Origin: Heterodera schachtii
Taxonomy: Eukaryota; Nematoda; Chromadorea; Rhabditida; Heteroderidae
Length of the DNA stretch: 64,000 bases
Assembly: GCA_023374025.1 (NCBI GenBank)
Contig: SIJG01000039.1
Location: forward strand, 1,088,579 to 1,152,578
Reading direction: 5' to 3'
Shown: one piece after another, positions 45,301 through 59,765 of the stretch
Position numbering within the stretch: position 1 is the stretch's first letter
How the letters are laid out: the number at the start of each line of letters is the position of its first letter
The notes under the pieces: generated by a model
The model's database searches: none
Seen by the model: the letters and a program-made list of their open reading frames with translations, nothing else
What the model was told of the DNA's origin: nothing
Position numbers and translations under genes: made by a program

Positions 45301-47847
45301 TAAAATGTTTAAAAAAATTAATAATATTTTTCATTTTGTATTATGGAATGCAAGAAATGTCTCAATTATTGCTTTATGTTTAGAATGATATTATTTGTAG
45401 ATTACTTTTAATCTAATCGAATATTTCCTTTATAAATATATTTGATATAAATTTGATAGGCTTTCCTTTGTCAGTATCTGTTTTTGTAAGCATTAGCCGC
45501 AGTAAAAAATTAACCAATAAACTATAAATTTATTTTATATAAATGATATTTTTAGATGATATCAGAAATATTGCACTAGCAGTTCAATAAATTTAAGATA
45601 AGATATTGATATAAGTTATATTTTTAAAATATAATTTACGGACATTATTGCGTAAAAAATATAAGTGGAAACAGCTATTAATAAAAATTAATATTGTGTA
45701 AACTTAATTATATTGAAACAAAATTTCCAATTATATAAGTAAATATTGAAGCTTAAGATAATACACAAAACAAGAAATTAACAAAAAAAATAAACAATCA
45801 AAAACTCTTTGCAAAAATCATAATAAATAATGAATGATAATAAGTAGCTTAAAGCATTGTCCAAGTCAAAATATAGAAAGCCACCATTCTATAGATAATT
45901 TTTTCTTTAATCATAAAGATAAATCTAGATGTATATTTTTTCTCCTACCCATCGAAAATTTAATAAAGATTGCATAATCTAAGGCCTTAATCAGGATAAA
46001 CAACAAGATAGTAGATAATTAAAACATAAAAATTTGAACAATCAAAATTAAAAAATTATATTGTTTTATTTACTGAAATAGTTGTTATATTTTCCAAATT
46101 TTTTTTTTATATTTCCGCTAAGCAATTAACACATTTTCAAAAACAACCCTCATGTTGCACCTTACCTAAATATTCTTTCTTTTTATTTATTAGCAATAAT
46201 TTGCAAATGATTAAACACTAAATTGATGTTTAAGTAAAATTAAAAGAAAGACCGATATAAATTAAGTCTAAAAAATCTCAATAACTTAAACTGAAAATAT
46301 GTATCCAAAAAAAAAAATGAAGAAACATTCAAGAACCACTAAAGAAATTATGGAAGCTATGTATTTGGTATAATGTTTTTATCGATATTCTTAAATTTAA
46401 TTCAATTTTTGAAAAGCATTAATAAAAAACATTATTGTTCACTATATTCCTAAAGGCAACATTTTACCGTATAAGAATTTTCAAAGCATTCAAATACTTA
46501 ATCATGTTTTTAGCAAATTAGCAATAAAAATAGTGTTAACGATAATTTAAGAAAATGGGTATCACAAAAATTTTAATAAAATATTTGAGTATATTTATAA
46601 AAAAGATTTATCAAAAATTTTTTTTACTTGTCTCACCCGCCACTGCTCCCGATCGCTTCTCAAAAGATACAAAAATAAATAAAATTAACTAAGACTAATA
46701 AAAAAGCCCAATTAAGAAAAGAGTGAGTGCGATATAAAAGACATTGAATATTATATTACTTTATAGAATAATATTAAATTGCTAAATGATAATAGATAAA
46801 TTTTTTCTTTGAAACACCAAAAACATTTAATGAGTTAAAAAATTAAAAGTTTAGTCGATATATTTTAGCTATACAATAATAAAACCAACAAATAATAGAA
46901 ATTGTAAAATATTTATACTAAAAATACAAATAATAATATCGATCATTCTAAATAAACGGACCCAATAAAAACCGAACTGCGCGCCAAAATCACATGTGAA
47001 AAAAAATTAATATTTATAATAACCTTTATAATGTAAATATAATAAAAGTTTATACATTGAAATAATCATAGTGATACAAATTATGTAAATCGTAAATTCT
47101 TAATAGCAGAGGATCAGGCAAAAGCACCGCCATGAATGATCTGCCAGCGCCCAACAAGAGGCGACGAGAATTCGTCTAAAGATAAATTCACATATAAATA
47201 ATTTAAACATAGATTTTCAAAAATAACAGAACAAAACTTAATTTAATATATAATTAATTTTTTTAATATCTTAATCATGATTAAAAAGAATAAAGATTTT
47301 CTCGTAATATCAATAAACTACATTTTAAATAAGCTTATTAAGAAAATGTGGGTAGAAATCACATATTCGTAATTAACGAAAATATAATAGATGAATTAGG
47401 CTAATTGAATAAATTTTTCAAGCATCTATAAAATTCAGTTTTCCCATGAAAAACTCTGATGCAAAAACCAACGCAGTTTACCAATTCGACATTAAAAGAA
47501 ACGAGTTGGCATTACGAGATTATATGGCCCAAAAATGAAAAAAAACTGACGTTAATTATGAAACGATCTAATATAAAGAGAAAAAATAATGAAATATTAA
47601 ATTGGTCAAAAAAATATTTGAATATTAAAAAAATGTTTAAGTGGCAAAGAATTACGAATCGCAAAGGGGAATTAGAATTTCAAAAGTCCAACTCGCTCGT
47701 GGTGAAAATAATGAATTGAAAACCTTTTCACAGATCCTATGAATGTTTCTACTGATTAATAACAAATTATAGTTTAATAAAAATCTCATTCATTTTGATG
47801 AAAATATTACATTTCAACAACTTTGAAAGGCTGCAAATTTTTAAATG
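42310..47847. other. AT-rich non-coding DNA up to the satellite
   Basis: No supported gene or RNA gene. GC-richer patches at 46630-46660 and 47108-47180 are short. An 86-codon frame at 47459-47719 is lysine/asparagine-rich with no domain and is probably chance. A GCATATTTTTGCACATG-containing stretch (42690-42960) may be a decayed MITE. Confidence 0.5.
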
Positions 47848-50800
47848 CCCCACTCTGCTTTGGCTGGCCATACCTCGCCAGAGAGTGGAGATAGACCCTT
47901 TGTTGATACATTTGAAATGTAGAGCTCGGCTAGCGCATTCGAATAACACAAAATTTGTTTTCATTTGCCCCCAATCAATCCGCTTATGACGCGCCGAAAG
48001 AAAATTCACAAAAATTTGGCACCGGAAAAACTCCATCATAGTAAAGTAAACCCAAAATGTAAGGGAATTTAAATTGGTCATGAGAGATGTTTAGTTTTTT
48101 ATTTGCCCCATCCTTTTTCAGGGGAAAAAAAAACGCCGAAAAATTTTCCAATTGCATCAGAAGCAGACTCAAATTCTTCAACAACATAATGTAAAAATAT
48201 TACGAATTAATTATTTTTACATCCTTTTTAGAAATGCTGCATAAATTTTTATTGCAAATAGTCACAAATTTTCACTCCCAATATCTACCAGTTATCATTA
48301 CAAATGGCAATGGTTAAGCACCGAGATATAAAAAAATCGTCTAGAATAATTATCTCAACAATTTGTCGGGAAAGATGAATAAATTTCAGTTGCAATAGGC
48401 ATATTGGCTCAATACATAAATGTAGAGCAGGCTCAAAATAGAGGAAATACCAAGATTAAAAAATTCGTGTTTATCCCCCACTCTGCTTTGGCTGGCCATA
48501 ACTCGCCAGAGAGTGGAGATAGACCCTTTGTTGATACATTTGAAAATGTAGAGCTCGGCTAGCGCATTCGAATAACACAAAATTTGTTTTCATTTGCCCC
48601 CAAACAATCTGCTTATGACGCGCCGAAAGAAAATTCACAAAAATTTGGCACCGGAAAAACTCCATTTTTTTATGGGCCAGCATAGTAAAGTAAACCCAAA
48701 ATGTAAGGGAATTTAAATTGGTGATGAGAGATGTTTAGTTTTTTATTTGCCCCATCCTTTTTCTGGGAAAAAAAAGCTGAAAAATTTTCCAATTGCATCA
48801 GAAGCAGACTCAAATTCTTCAACAACATAATGTAAAAAATATTACGCAAGAAATTATTTTTACATCCTTTTTAGAAATGCTGCATAAATTTTTATTGTAA
48901 ATAGTCACAAACAAACTTTTTTTTCACTCCCAATATCTACCATTTATCATTACAAAAGGCAATGGTTAAGCACCGAGATATAAAAAAATCGTCTAGAATA
49001 ATTATCTCAACAATTTGTCGGGAAAGATGAATAAATTTCAGTTGCAATAGGCATATTGGCTCAATACATAAATGTAGAGCAGGCTCAAAATAGAGGAAAT
49101 ACCAAGATTAAAAAATTCGTGTTTATCCCCCACTCTGCTTTGGCTGGCCATAACTCGCCAGAGAGTGGAGATAGACCCTTTGTTGATACATTTGAAAATG
49201 TAGAGCTCGGCTAGCGCATTCGAATAACACAAAATTTGTTTTCATTTGCCCCCAAACAATCTGCTTATGACGCGCCGAAAGAAAATTCACAAAAATTTGG
49301 CACCGGAAAAACTCCATTTTTTTATGGGCCAGCATAGTAAAGTAAACCCAAAATGTAAGGGAATTTAAATTGGTAATGAGAGATGTTTAGTTTTTTATTT
49401 GCCCCATCCTTTTTCTGGGAAAAAAAAGCTGAAAAATTTTCCAATTGCATCAGAAGCAGACTCAAATTCTTCAACAACATAATGTAAAAAATATTACGCA
49501 AGAAATTATTTTTACATCCTTTTTAGAAATGCTGCATAAATTTTTATTGTAAATAGTCACAAACAAACTTTTTTATCACTCCCAATATCTACCATTTATC
49601 ATTACAAAAGGCAATGGTTAAGCACCGAGATATAAAAAAATCGTCTAGAATAATTATCTCAACAATTTGTCGGGAAAGATGAATAAATTTCAGTTGCAAT
49701 AGGCATATTGGCTCAATACATAAATGTAGAGCAGGCTCAAAATAGAGGAAATACCAAGATTAAAAAATTCGTGTTTATCCCCCACTCTGCTTTGGCTGGC
49801 CATAACTCGCCAGAGAGTGGAGATAGACCCTTTGTTGATACATTTGAAAATGTAGAGCTCGGCTAGCGCATTCGAATAACACAAAATTTGTTTTCATTTG
49901 CCCCCAAACAATCTGCTTATGACGCGCCGAAAGAAAATTCACAAAAATTTGGCACCGGAAAAACTCCATTTTTTTATGGGCCAGCATAGTAAAGTAAACC
50001 CAAAATGTAAGGGAATTTAAATTGGTAATGAGAGATGTTTAGTTTTTTATTTGCCCCATCCTTTTTCTGGGAAAAAAAAGCTGAAAAATTTTCCAATTGC
50101 ATCAGAAGCAGACTCAAATTCTTCAACAACATAATGTAAAAAATATTACGCAAGAAATTATTTTTACATCCTTTTTAGAAATGCTGCATAAATTTTTATT
50201 GTAAATAGTCACAAACAAACTTTTTTTTCACTCCCAATATCTACCATTTATCATTACAAAAGGCAATGGTTAAGCACCGAGATATAAAAAAATCGTCTAG
50301 AATAATTATCTCAACAATTTGTCGGGAAAGATGAATAAATTTCAGTTGCAATAGGCATATTGGCTCAATACATAAATGTAGAGCAGGCTCAAAATAGAGG
50401 AAATACCAAGATTAAAAAATTCGTGTTTATCCCCCACTCTGCTTTGGCTGGCCATAACTCGCCAGAGAGTGGAGATAGACCCTTTGTTGATACATTTGAA
50501 AATGTAGAGCTCGGCTAGCGCATTCGAATAACACAAAATTTGTTTTCATTTGCCCCCAAACAATCTGCTTATGACGCGCCGAAAGAAAATTCACAAAAAT
50601 TTGGCACCGGAAAAACTCCATTTTTTTATGGGCCAGCATAGTAAAGTAAACCCAAAATGTAAGGGAATTTAAATTGGTAATGAGAGATGTTTAGTTTTTT
50701 ATTTGCCCCATCCTTTTTCTGGGAAAAAAAAGCTGAAAAATTTTCCAATTGCATCAGAAGCAGACTCAAATTCTTCAACAACATAATGTAAAAAATATTA

Positions 50801-53800
50801 CGCAAGAAATTATTTTTACATCCTTTTTAGAAATGCTGCATAAATTTTTATTGTAAATAGTCACAAACAAACTTTTTTTTCACTCCCAATATCTACCATT
50901 TATCATTACAAAAGGCAATGGTTAAGCACCGAGATATAAAAAAATCGTCTAGAATAATTATCTCAACAATTTGTCGGGAAAGATGAATAAATTTCAGTTG
51001 CAATAGGCATATTGGCTCAATACATAAATGTAGAGCAGGCTCAAAATAGAGGAAATACCAAGATTAAAAAATTCGTGTTTATCCCCCACTCTGCTTTGGC
51101 TGGCCATAACTCGCCAGAGAGTGGAGATAGACCCTTTGTTGATACATTTGAAAATGTAGAGCTCGGCTAGCGCATTCGAATAACACAAAATTTGTTTTCA
51201 TTTGCCCCCAAACAATCTGCTTATGACGCGCCGAAAGAAAATTCACAAAAATTTGGCACCGGAAAAACTCCATTTTTTTATGGGCCAGCATAGTAAAGTA
51301 AACCCAAAATGTAAGGGAATTTAAATTGGTAATGAGAGATGTTTAGTTTTTTATTTGCCCCATCCTTTTTCTGGGAAAAAAAAGCTGAAAAATTTTCCAA
51401 TTGCATCAGAAGCAGACTCAAATTCTTCAACAACATAATGTAAAAAATATTACGCAAGAAATTATTTTTACATCCTTTTTAGAAATGCTGCATAAATTTT
51501 TATTGTAAATAGTCACAAACAAACTTTTTTATCACTCCCAATATCTACCATTTATCATTACAAAAGGCAATGGTTAAGCACCGAGATATAAAAAAATCGT
51601 CTAGAATAATTATCTCAACAATTTGTCGGGAAAGATGAATAAATTTCAGTTGCAATAGGCATATTGGCTCAATACATAAATGTAGAGCAGGCTCAAAATA
51701 GAGGAAATACCAAGATTAAAAAATTCGTGTTTATCCCCCACTCTGCTTTGGCTGGCCATAACTCGCCAGAGAGTGGAGATAGACCCTTTGTTGATACATT
51801 TGAAAATGTAGAGCTCGGCTAGCGCATTCGAATAACACAAAATTTGTTTTCATTTGCCCCCAAACAATCTGCTTATGACGCGCCGAAAGAAAATTCACAA
51901 AAATTTGGCACCGGAAAAACTCCATTTTTTTATGGGCCAGCATAGTAAAGTAAACCCAAAATGTAAGGGAATTTAAATTGGTAATGAGAGATGTTTAGTT
52001 TTTTATTTGCCCCATCCTTTTTCTGGGAAAAAAAAGCTGAAAAATTTTCCAATTGCATCAGAAGCAGACTCAAATTCTTCAACAACATAATGTAAAAAAT
52101 ATTACGCAAGAAATTATTTTTACATCCTTTTTAGAAATGCTGCATAAATTTTTATTGTAAATAGTCACAAACAAACTTTTTTTTCACTCCCAATATCTAC
52201 CATTTATCATTACAAAAGGCAATGGTTAAGCACCGAGATATAAAAAAAATCGTCTAGAATAATTATCTCAACAATTTGTCGGGAAAGATGAATAAATTTC
52301 AGTTGCAATAGGCATATTGGCTCAATACATAAATGTAGAGCAGGCTCAAAATAGAGGAAATACCAAGATTAAAAAATTCGTGTTTATCCCCCACTCTGCT
52401 TTGGCTGGCCATAACTCGCCAGAGAGTGGAGATAGACCCTTTGTTGATACATTTGAAAATGTAGAGCTCGGCTAGCGCATTCGAATAACACAAAATTTGT
52501 TTTCATTTGCCCCCAAACAATCTGCTTATGACGCGCCGAAAGAAAATTCACAAAAATTTGGCACCGGAAAAACTCCATTTTTTTATGGGCCAGCATAGTA
52601 AAGTAAACCCAAAATGTAAGGGAATTTAAATTGGTAATGAGAGATGTTTAGTTTTTTATTTGCCCCATCCTTTTTCTGGGAAAAAAAAGCTGAAAAATTT
52701 TCCAATTGCATCAGAAGCAGACTCAAATTCTTCAACAACATAATGTAAAAAATATTACGCAAGAAATTATTTTTACATCCTTTTTAGAAATGCTGCATAA
52801 ATTTTTATTGTAAATAGTCACAAACAAACTTTTTTTTCACTCCCAATATCTACCATTTATCATTACAAAAGGCAATGGTTAAGCACCGAGATATAAAAAA
52901 ATCGTCTAGAATAATTATCTCAACAATTTGTCGGGAAAGATGAATAAATTTCAGTTGCAATAGGCATATTGGCTCAATACATAAATGTAGAGCAGGCTCA
53001 AAATAGAGGAAATACCAAGATTAAAAAATTCGTGTTTATCCCCCACTCTGCTTTGGCTGGCCATAACTCGCCAGAGAGTGGAGATAGACCCTTTGTTGAT
53101 ACATTTGAAAATGTAGAGCTCGGCTAGCGCATTCGAATAACACAAAATTTGTTTTCATTTGCCCCCAAACAATCTGCTTATGACGCGCCGAAAGAAAATT
53201 CACAAAAATTTGGCACCGGAAAAACTCCATTTTTTTATGGGCCAGCATAGTAAAGTAAACCCAAAATGTAAGGGAATTTAAATTGGTGATGAGAGATGTT
53301 TAGTTTTTTATTTGCCCCATCCTTTTTCTGGGAAAAAAAAGCTGAAAAATTTTCCAATTGCATCAGAAGCAGACTCAAATTCTTCAACAACATAATGTAA
53401 AAAATATTACGCAAGAAATTATTTTTACATCCTTTTTAGAAATGCTGCATAAATTTTTATTGTAAATAGTCACAAACAAACTTTTTTTTCACTCCCAATA
53501 TCTACCATTTATCATTACAAAAGGCAATGGTTAAGCACCGAGATATAAAAAAATCGTCTAGAATAATTATCTCAACAATTTGTCGGGAAAGATGAATAAA
53601 TTTCAGTTGCAATAGGCATATTGGCTCAATACATAAATGTAGAGCAGGCTCAAAATAGAGGAAATACCAAGATTAAAAAATTCGTGTTTATCCCCCACTC
53701 TGCTTTGGCTGGCCATAACTCGCCAGAGAGTGGAGATAGACCCTTTGTTGATACATTTGAAAATGTAGAGCTCGGCTAGCGCATTCGAATAACACAAAAT

Positions 53801-56800
53801 TTGTTTTCATTTGCCCCCAAACAATCTGCTTATGACGCGCCGAAAGAAAATTCACAAAAATTTGGCACCGGAAAAACTCCATTTTTTTATGGGCCAGCAT
53901 AGTAAAGTAAACCCAAAATGTAAGGGAATTTAAATTGGTAATGAGAGATGTTTAGTTTTTTATTTGCCCCATCCTTTTTCTGGGAAAAAAAAGCTGAAAA
54001 ATTTTCCAATTGCATCAGAAGCAGACTCAAATTCTTCAACAACATAATGTAAAAAATATTACGCAAGAAATTATTTTTACATCCTTTTTAGAAATGCTGC
54101 ATAAATTTTTATTGTAAATAGTCACAAACAAACTTTTTTTTCACTCCCAATATCTACCATTTATCATTACAAAAGGCAATGGTTAAGCACCGAGATATAA
54201 AAAAATCGTCTAGAATAATTATCTCAACAATTTGTCGGGAAAGATGAATAAATTTCAGTTGCAATAGGCATATTGGCTCAATACATAAATGTAGAGCAGG
54301 CTCAAAATAGAGGAAATACCAAGATTAAAAAATTCGTGTTTATCCCCCACTCTGCTTTGGCTGGCCATAACTCGCCAGAGAGTGGAGATAGACCCTTTGT
54401 TGATACATTTGAAAATGTAGAGCTCTGCTAGCGCATTCGAATAACACAAAATTTGTTTTCATTTGCCCCCAAACAATCTGCTTATGACGCGCAGAAAGAA
54501 AATTCACAAAAATTTGGCACCGGAAAAACTCCATTTTTTTATGGGCCAGCATAGTAAAGTAAACCCAAAATGTAAGGGAATTTAAATTGGTAATGAGAGA
54601 TGTTTAGTTTTTTATTTGCCCCATCCTTTTTCTGGGAAAAAAAAGCTGAAAAATTTTCCAATTGCATCAGAAGCAGACTCAAATTCTTCAACAACATAAT
54701 GTAAAAAATATTACGCAAGAAATTATTTTTACATCCTTTTTAGAAATGCTGCATAAATTTTTATTGTAAATAGTCACAAACAAACTTTTTTTTCACTCCC
54801 AATATCTACCATTTATCATTACAAAAGGCAATGGTTAAGCACCGAGATATAAAAAAATCGTCTAGAATAATTATCTCAACAATTTGTCGGGAAAGATGAA
54901 TAAATTTCAGTTGCAATAGGCATATTGGCTCAATACATAAATGTAGAGCAGGCTCAAAATAGAGGAAATACCAAGATTAAAAAATTCGTGTTTATCCCCC
55001 ACTCTGCTTTGGCTGGCCATAACTCGCCAGAGAGTGGAGATAGACCCTTTGTTGATACATTTGAAAATGTAGAGCTCGGCTAGCGCATTCGAATAACACA
55101 AAATTTGTTTTCATTTGCCCCCAAACAATCTGCTTATGACGCGCCGAAAGAAAATTCACAAAAATTTGGCACCGGAAAAACTCCATTTTTTTATGGGCCA
55201 GCATAGTAAAGTAAACCCAAAATGTAAGGGAATTTAAATTGGTCATGAGAGATGTTTAGTTTTTTATTTGCCCCATCCTTTTTCTGGGAAAAAAAAGCTG
55301 AAAAATTTTCCAATTGCATCAGAAGCAGACTCAAATTCTTCAACAACATAATGTAAAAAATATTACGCAAGAAATTATTTTTACATCCTTTTTAGAAATG
55401 CTGCATAAATTTTTATTGTAAATAGTCACAAACAAACTTTTTTTTCACTCCCAATATCTACCATTTATCATTACAAAAGGCAATGGTTAAGCACCGAGAT
55501 ATAAAAAAATCGTCTAGAATAATTATCTCAACAATTTGTCGGGAAAGATGAATAAATTTCAGTTGCAATAGGCATATTGGCTCAATACATAAATGTAGAG
55601 CAGGCTCAAAATAGAGGAAATACCAAGATTAAAAAATTCGTGTTTATCCCCCACTCTGCTTTGGCTGGCCATAACTCGCCAGAGAGTGGAGATAGACCCT
55701 TTGTTGATACATTTGAAAATGTAGAGCTCGGCTAGCGCATTCGAATAACACAAAATTTGTTTTCATTTGCCCCCAAACAATCTGCTTATGACGCGCCGAA
55801 AGAAAATTCACAAAAATTTGGCACCGGAAAAACTCCATTTTTTTATGGGCCAGCATAGTAAAGTAAACCCAAAATGTAAGGGAATTTAAATTGGTGATGA
55901 GAGATGTTTAGTTTTTTATTTGCCCCATCCTTTTTCTGGGAAAAAAAAGCTGAAAAATTTTCCAATTGCATCAGAAGCAGACTCAAATTCTTCAACAACA
56001 TAATGTAAAAAATATTACGCAAGAAATTATTTTTACATCCTTTTTAGAAATGCTGCATAAATTTTTATTGTAAATAGTCACAAACAAACTTTTTTTCACT
56101 CCCAATATCTACCATTTATCATTACAAAAGGCAATGGTTAAGCACCGAGATATAAAAAAATCGTCTAGAATAATTATCTCAACAATTTGTCGGGAAAGAT
56201 GAATAAATTTCAGTTGCAATAGGCATATTGGCTCAATACATAAATGTAGAGCAGGCTCAAAATAGAGGAAATACCAAGATTAAAAAATTCGTGTTTATCC
56301 CCCACTCTGCTTTGGCTGGCCATAACTCGCCAGAGAGTGGAGATAGACCCTTTGTTGATACATTTGAAAATGTAGAGCTCGGCTAGCGCATTCGAATAAC
56401 ACAAAATTTGTTTTCATTTGCCCCCAAACAATCTGCTTATGACGCGCCGAAAGAAAATTCACAAAAATTTGGCACCGGAAAAACTCCATTTTTTTATGGG
56501 CCAGCATAGTAAAGTAAACCCAAAATGTAAGGGAATTTAAATTGGTAATGAGAGATGTTTAGTTTTTTATTTGCCCCATCCTTTTTCTGGGAAAAAAAAG
56601 CTGAAAAATTTTCCAATTGCATCAGAAGCAGACTCAAATTCTTCAACAACATAATGTAAAAAATATTACGCAAGAAATTATTTTTACATCCTTTTTAGAA
56701 ATGCTGCATAAATTTTTATTGTAAATAGTCACAAACAAACTTTTTTTTCACTCCCAATATCTACCATTTATCATTACAAAAGGCAATGGTTAAGCACCGA

Positions 56801-59340
56801 GATATAAAAAAATCGTCTAGAATAATTATCTCAACAATTTGTCGGGAAAGATGAATAAATTTCAGTTGCAATAGGCATATTGGCTCAATACATAAATGTA
56901 GAGCAGGCTCAAAATAGAGGAAATACCAAGATTAAAAAATTCGTGTTTATCCCCCACTCTGCTTTGGCTGGCCATAACTCGCCAGAGAGTGGAGATAGAC
57001 CCTTTGTTGATACATTTGAAAATGTAGAGCTCGGCTAGCGCATTCGAATAACACAAAATTTGTTTTCATTTGCCCCCAAACAATCTGCTTATGACGCGCC
57101 GAAAGAAAATTCACAAAAATTTGGCACCGGAAAAACTCCATTTTTTTATGGGCCAGCATAGTAAAGTAAACCCAAAATGTAAGGGAATTTAAATTGGTAA
57201 TGAGAGATGTTTAGTTTTTTATTTGCCCCATCCTTTTTCTGGGAAAAAAAAGCTGAAAAATTTTCCAATTGCATCAGAAGCAGACTCAAATTCTTCAACA
57301 ACATAATGTAAAAAATATTACGCAAGAAATTATTTTTACATCCTTTTTAGAAATGCTGCATAAATTTTTATTGTAAATAGTCACAAACAAACTTTTTTTT
57401 CACTCCCAATATCTACCATTTATCATTACAAAAGGCAATGGTTAAGCACCGAGATATAAAAAAATCGTCTAGAATAATTATCTCAACAATTTGTCGGGAA
57501 AGATGAATAAATTTCAGTTGCAATAGGCATATTGGCTCAATACATAAATGTAGAGCAGGCTCAAAATAGAGGAAATACCAAGATTAAAAAATTCGTGTTT
57601 ATCCCCCACTCTGCTTTGGCTGGCCATAACTCGCCAGAGAGTGGAGATAGACCCTTTGTTGATACATTTGAAAATGTAGAGCTCTGCTAGCGCATTCGAA
57701 TAACACAAAATTTGTTTTCATTTGCCCCCAAACAATCTGCTTATGACGCGCAGAAAGAAAATTCACAAAAATTTGGCACCGGAAAAACTCCATTTTTTTA
57801 TGGGCCAGCATAGTAAAGTAAACCCAAAATGTAAGGGAATTTAAATTGGTAATGAGAGATGTTTAGTTTTTTATTTGCCCCATCCTTTTTCTGGGAAAAA
57901 AAAGCTGAAAAATTTTCCAATTGCATCAGAAGCAGACTCAAATTCTTCAACAACATAATGTAAAAAATATTACGCAAGAAATTATTTTTACATCCTTTTT
58001 AGAAATGCTGCATAAATTTTTATTGTAAATAGTCACAAACAAACTTTTTTATCACTCCCAATATCTACCATTTATCATTACAAAAGGCAATGGTTAAGCA
58101 CCGAGATATAAAAAAATCGTCTAGAATAATTATCTCAACAATTTGTCGGGAAAGATGAATAAATTTCAGTTGCAATAGGCATATTGGCTCAATACATAAA
58201 TGTAGAGCAGGCTCAAAATAGAGGAAATACCAAGATTAAAAAATTCGTGTTTATCCCCCACTCTGCTTTGGCTGGCCATAACTCGCCAGAGAGTGGAGAT
58301 AGACCCTTTGTTGATACATTTGAAAATGTAGAGCTCGGCTAGCGCATTCGAATAACACAAAATTTGTTTTCATTTGCCCCCAAACAATCTGCTTATGACG
58401 CGCCGAAAGAAAATTCACAAAAATTTGGCACCGGAAAAACTCCATTTTTTTATGGGCCAGCATAGTAAAGTAAACCCAAAATGTAAGGGAATTTAAATTG
58501 GTAATGAGAGATGTTTAGTTTTTTATTTGCCCCATCCTTTTTCTGGGAAAAAAAAGCTGAAAAATTTTCCAATTGCATCAGAAGCAGACTCAAATTCTTC
58601 AACAACATAATGTAAAAAATATTACGCAAGAAATTATTTTTACATCCTTTTTAGAAATGCTGCATAAATTTTTATTGTAAATAGTCACAAACAAACTTTT
58701 TTTTCACTCCCAATATCTACCATTTATCATTACAAAAGGCAATGGTTAAGCACCGAGATATAAAAAAATCGTCTAGAATAATTATCTCAACAATTTGTCG
58801 GGAAAGATGAATAAATTTCAGTTGCAATAGGCATATTGGCTCAATACATAAATGTAGAGCAGGCTCAAAATAGAGGAAATACCAAGATTAAAAAATTCGT
58901 GTTTATCCCCCACTCTGCTTTGGCTGGCCATAACTCGCCAGAGAGTGGAGATAGACCCTTTGTTGATACATTTGAAAATGTAGAGCTCGGCTAGCGCATT
59001 CGAATAACACAAAATTTGTTTTCATTTGCCCCCAAACAATCTGCTTATGACGCGCCGAAAGAAAATTCACAAAAATTTGGCACCGGAAAAACTCCATTTT
59101 TTTATGGGCCAGCATAGTAAAGTAAACCCAAAATGTAAGGGAATTTAAATTGGTAATGAGAGATGTTTAGTTTTTTATTTGCCCCATCCTTTTTCTGGGA
59201 AAAAAAAGCTGAAAAATTTTCCAATTGCATCAGAAGCAGACTCAAATTCTTCAACAACATAATGTAAAAAATATTACGCAAGAAATTATTTTTACATCCT
59301 TTTTAGAAATGCTGCATAAATTTTTATTGTAAATAGTCAC
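47848..59340 (+). repeat. Satellite array L: about 17.6 monomers of 652 bp
   Basis: Direct tandem monomers of 652 bp (651 and 653 once each) repeat about 17.6 times with very few differences. The first, partial monomer (47848-48385) is more diverged. Compared with the 551-bp monomer of the inverted array, each L monomer has an extra segment of about 100 bp between GAGGAAAT and AGCTCGGCTAGC, holding a small hairpin. Variants mark single monomers: GTGATG versus GTAATG near 48721, 53286 and 55893, and CTCTGCTAG with GCGCAGAAAG at 54421 and 57681. Minus-strand frames of 64 and 70 codons recur once per monomer and are not independent genes. Confidence 0.95.
48478..48516. other. Hairpin in the extra segment of the L monomer (first full copy)
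   Basis: CCACTCT (48478-48484) pairs with AGAGTGG (48510-48516) around a 25-nt loop containing GGCTGGCC. It recurs in every 652-bp monomer. The left end of the whole array (47848) starts at this hairpin. Confidence 0.6.
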
Positions 59341-59765
59341 AAATTTTCACTCCCAATATCTACCAGTTATCATACAAACCCCAAGGCAATGTTAGACATT
59401 TAGATTAAAAAACTCGTCTTAGCCACTTCTATCTCAACTACTGTGACGGGAAAGATGAACACTTGCCTTTGCCATAGGCATTTGGCACAATATATAAATG
59501 TAGAGCAGGCTCAAAATAAAGAGGAAATAGCTCGGCTAGCGCATTCGATTTTAATACAAAGGGACGTCATTGCTCCTACTAACGTATCAGTTTTGATTGT
59601 GTTCGGCCGAGAGAGACATTCACAAAAATTGTGGCACCCGGCACAATCCATTTTTTTTATGGGCCGTAGTAAAGCAAACCCAAAGGTAAGGTTTCAATTG
59701 GCATGAGAGAGGTTGTTGTTTATGTCCATCTTTTTGGGGCACCTTGAGCATCGCTGAAAATCTCT
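59341..59765 (+). repeat. Degraded last monomer of array L
   Basis: Landmarks of the monomer remain in order (CACTCCCAATATCTACC, GGGAAAGATGAA, GTAGAGCAGGCTCAAAATA, GCTCGGCTAGCGCATTCGA, ATTCACAAAAAT, ATGGGCC), but with many mismatches and indels. The extra ~100-bp segment is absent, so it matches the 551-bp type. Overall length is close to expected (about 405 bp against 412 bp between two landmarks). The 87-codon frame here is corrupted satellite, not a gene. Confidence 0.8.

Noticed and set aside
47459..47719. 86-codon frame before the satellite
   Set aside because: Lys/Asn/Ile-rich composition expected by chance, no domain, no supporting signals.
48386..59115. Seventeen-fold repeated pair of 64- and 70-codon minus frames, apparent tandem gene family
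   Set aside because: They come from the satellite monomer, the two frames overlap each other, and no domain or codon-use signal is present. Substitutions affect the repeat as a whole.
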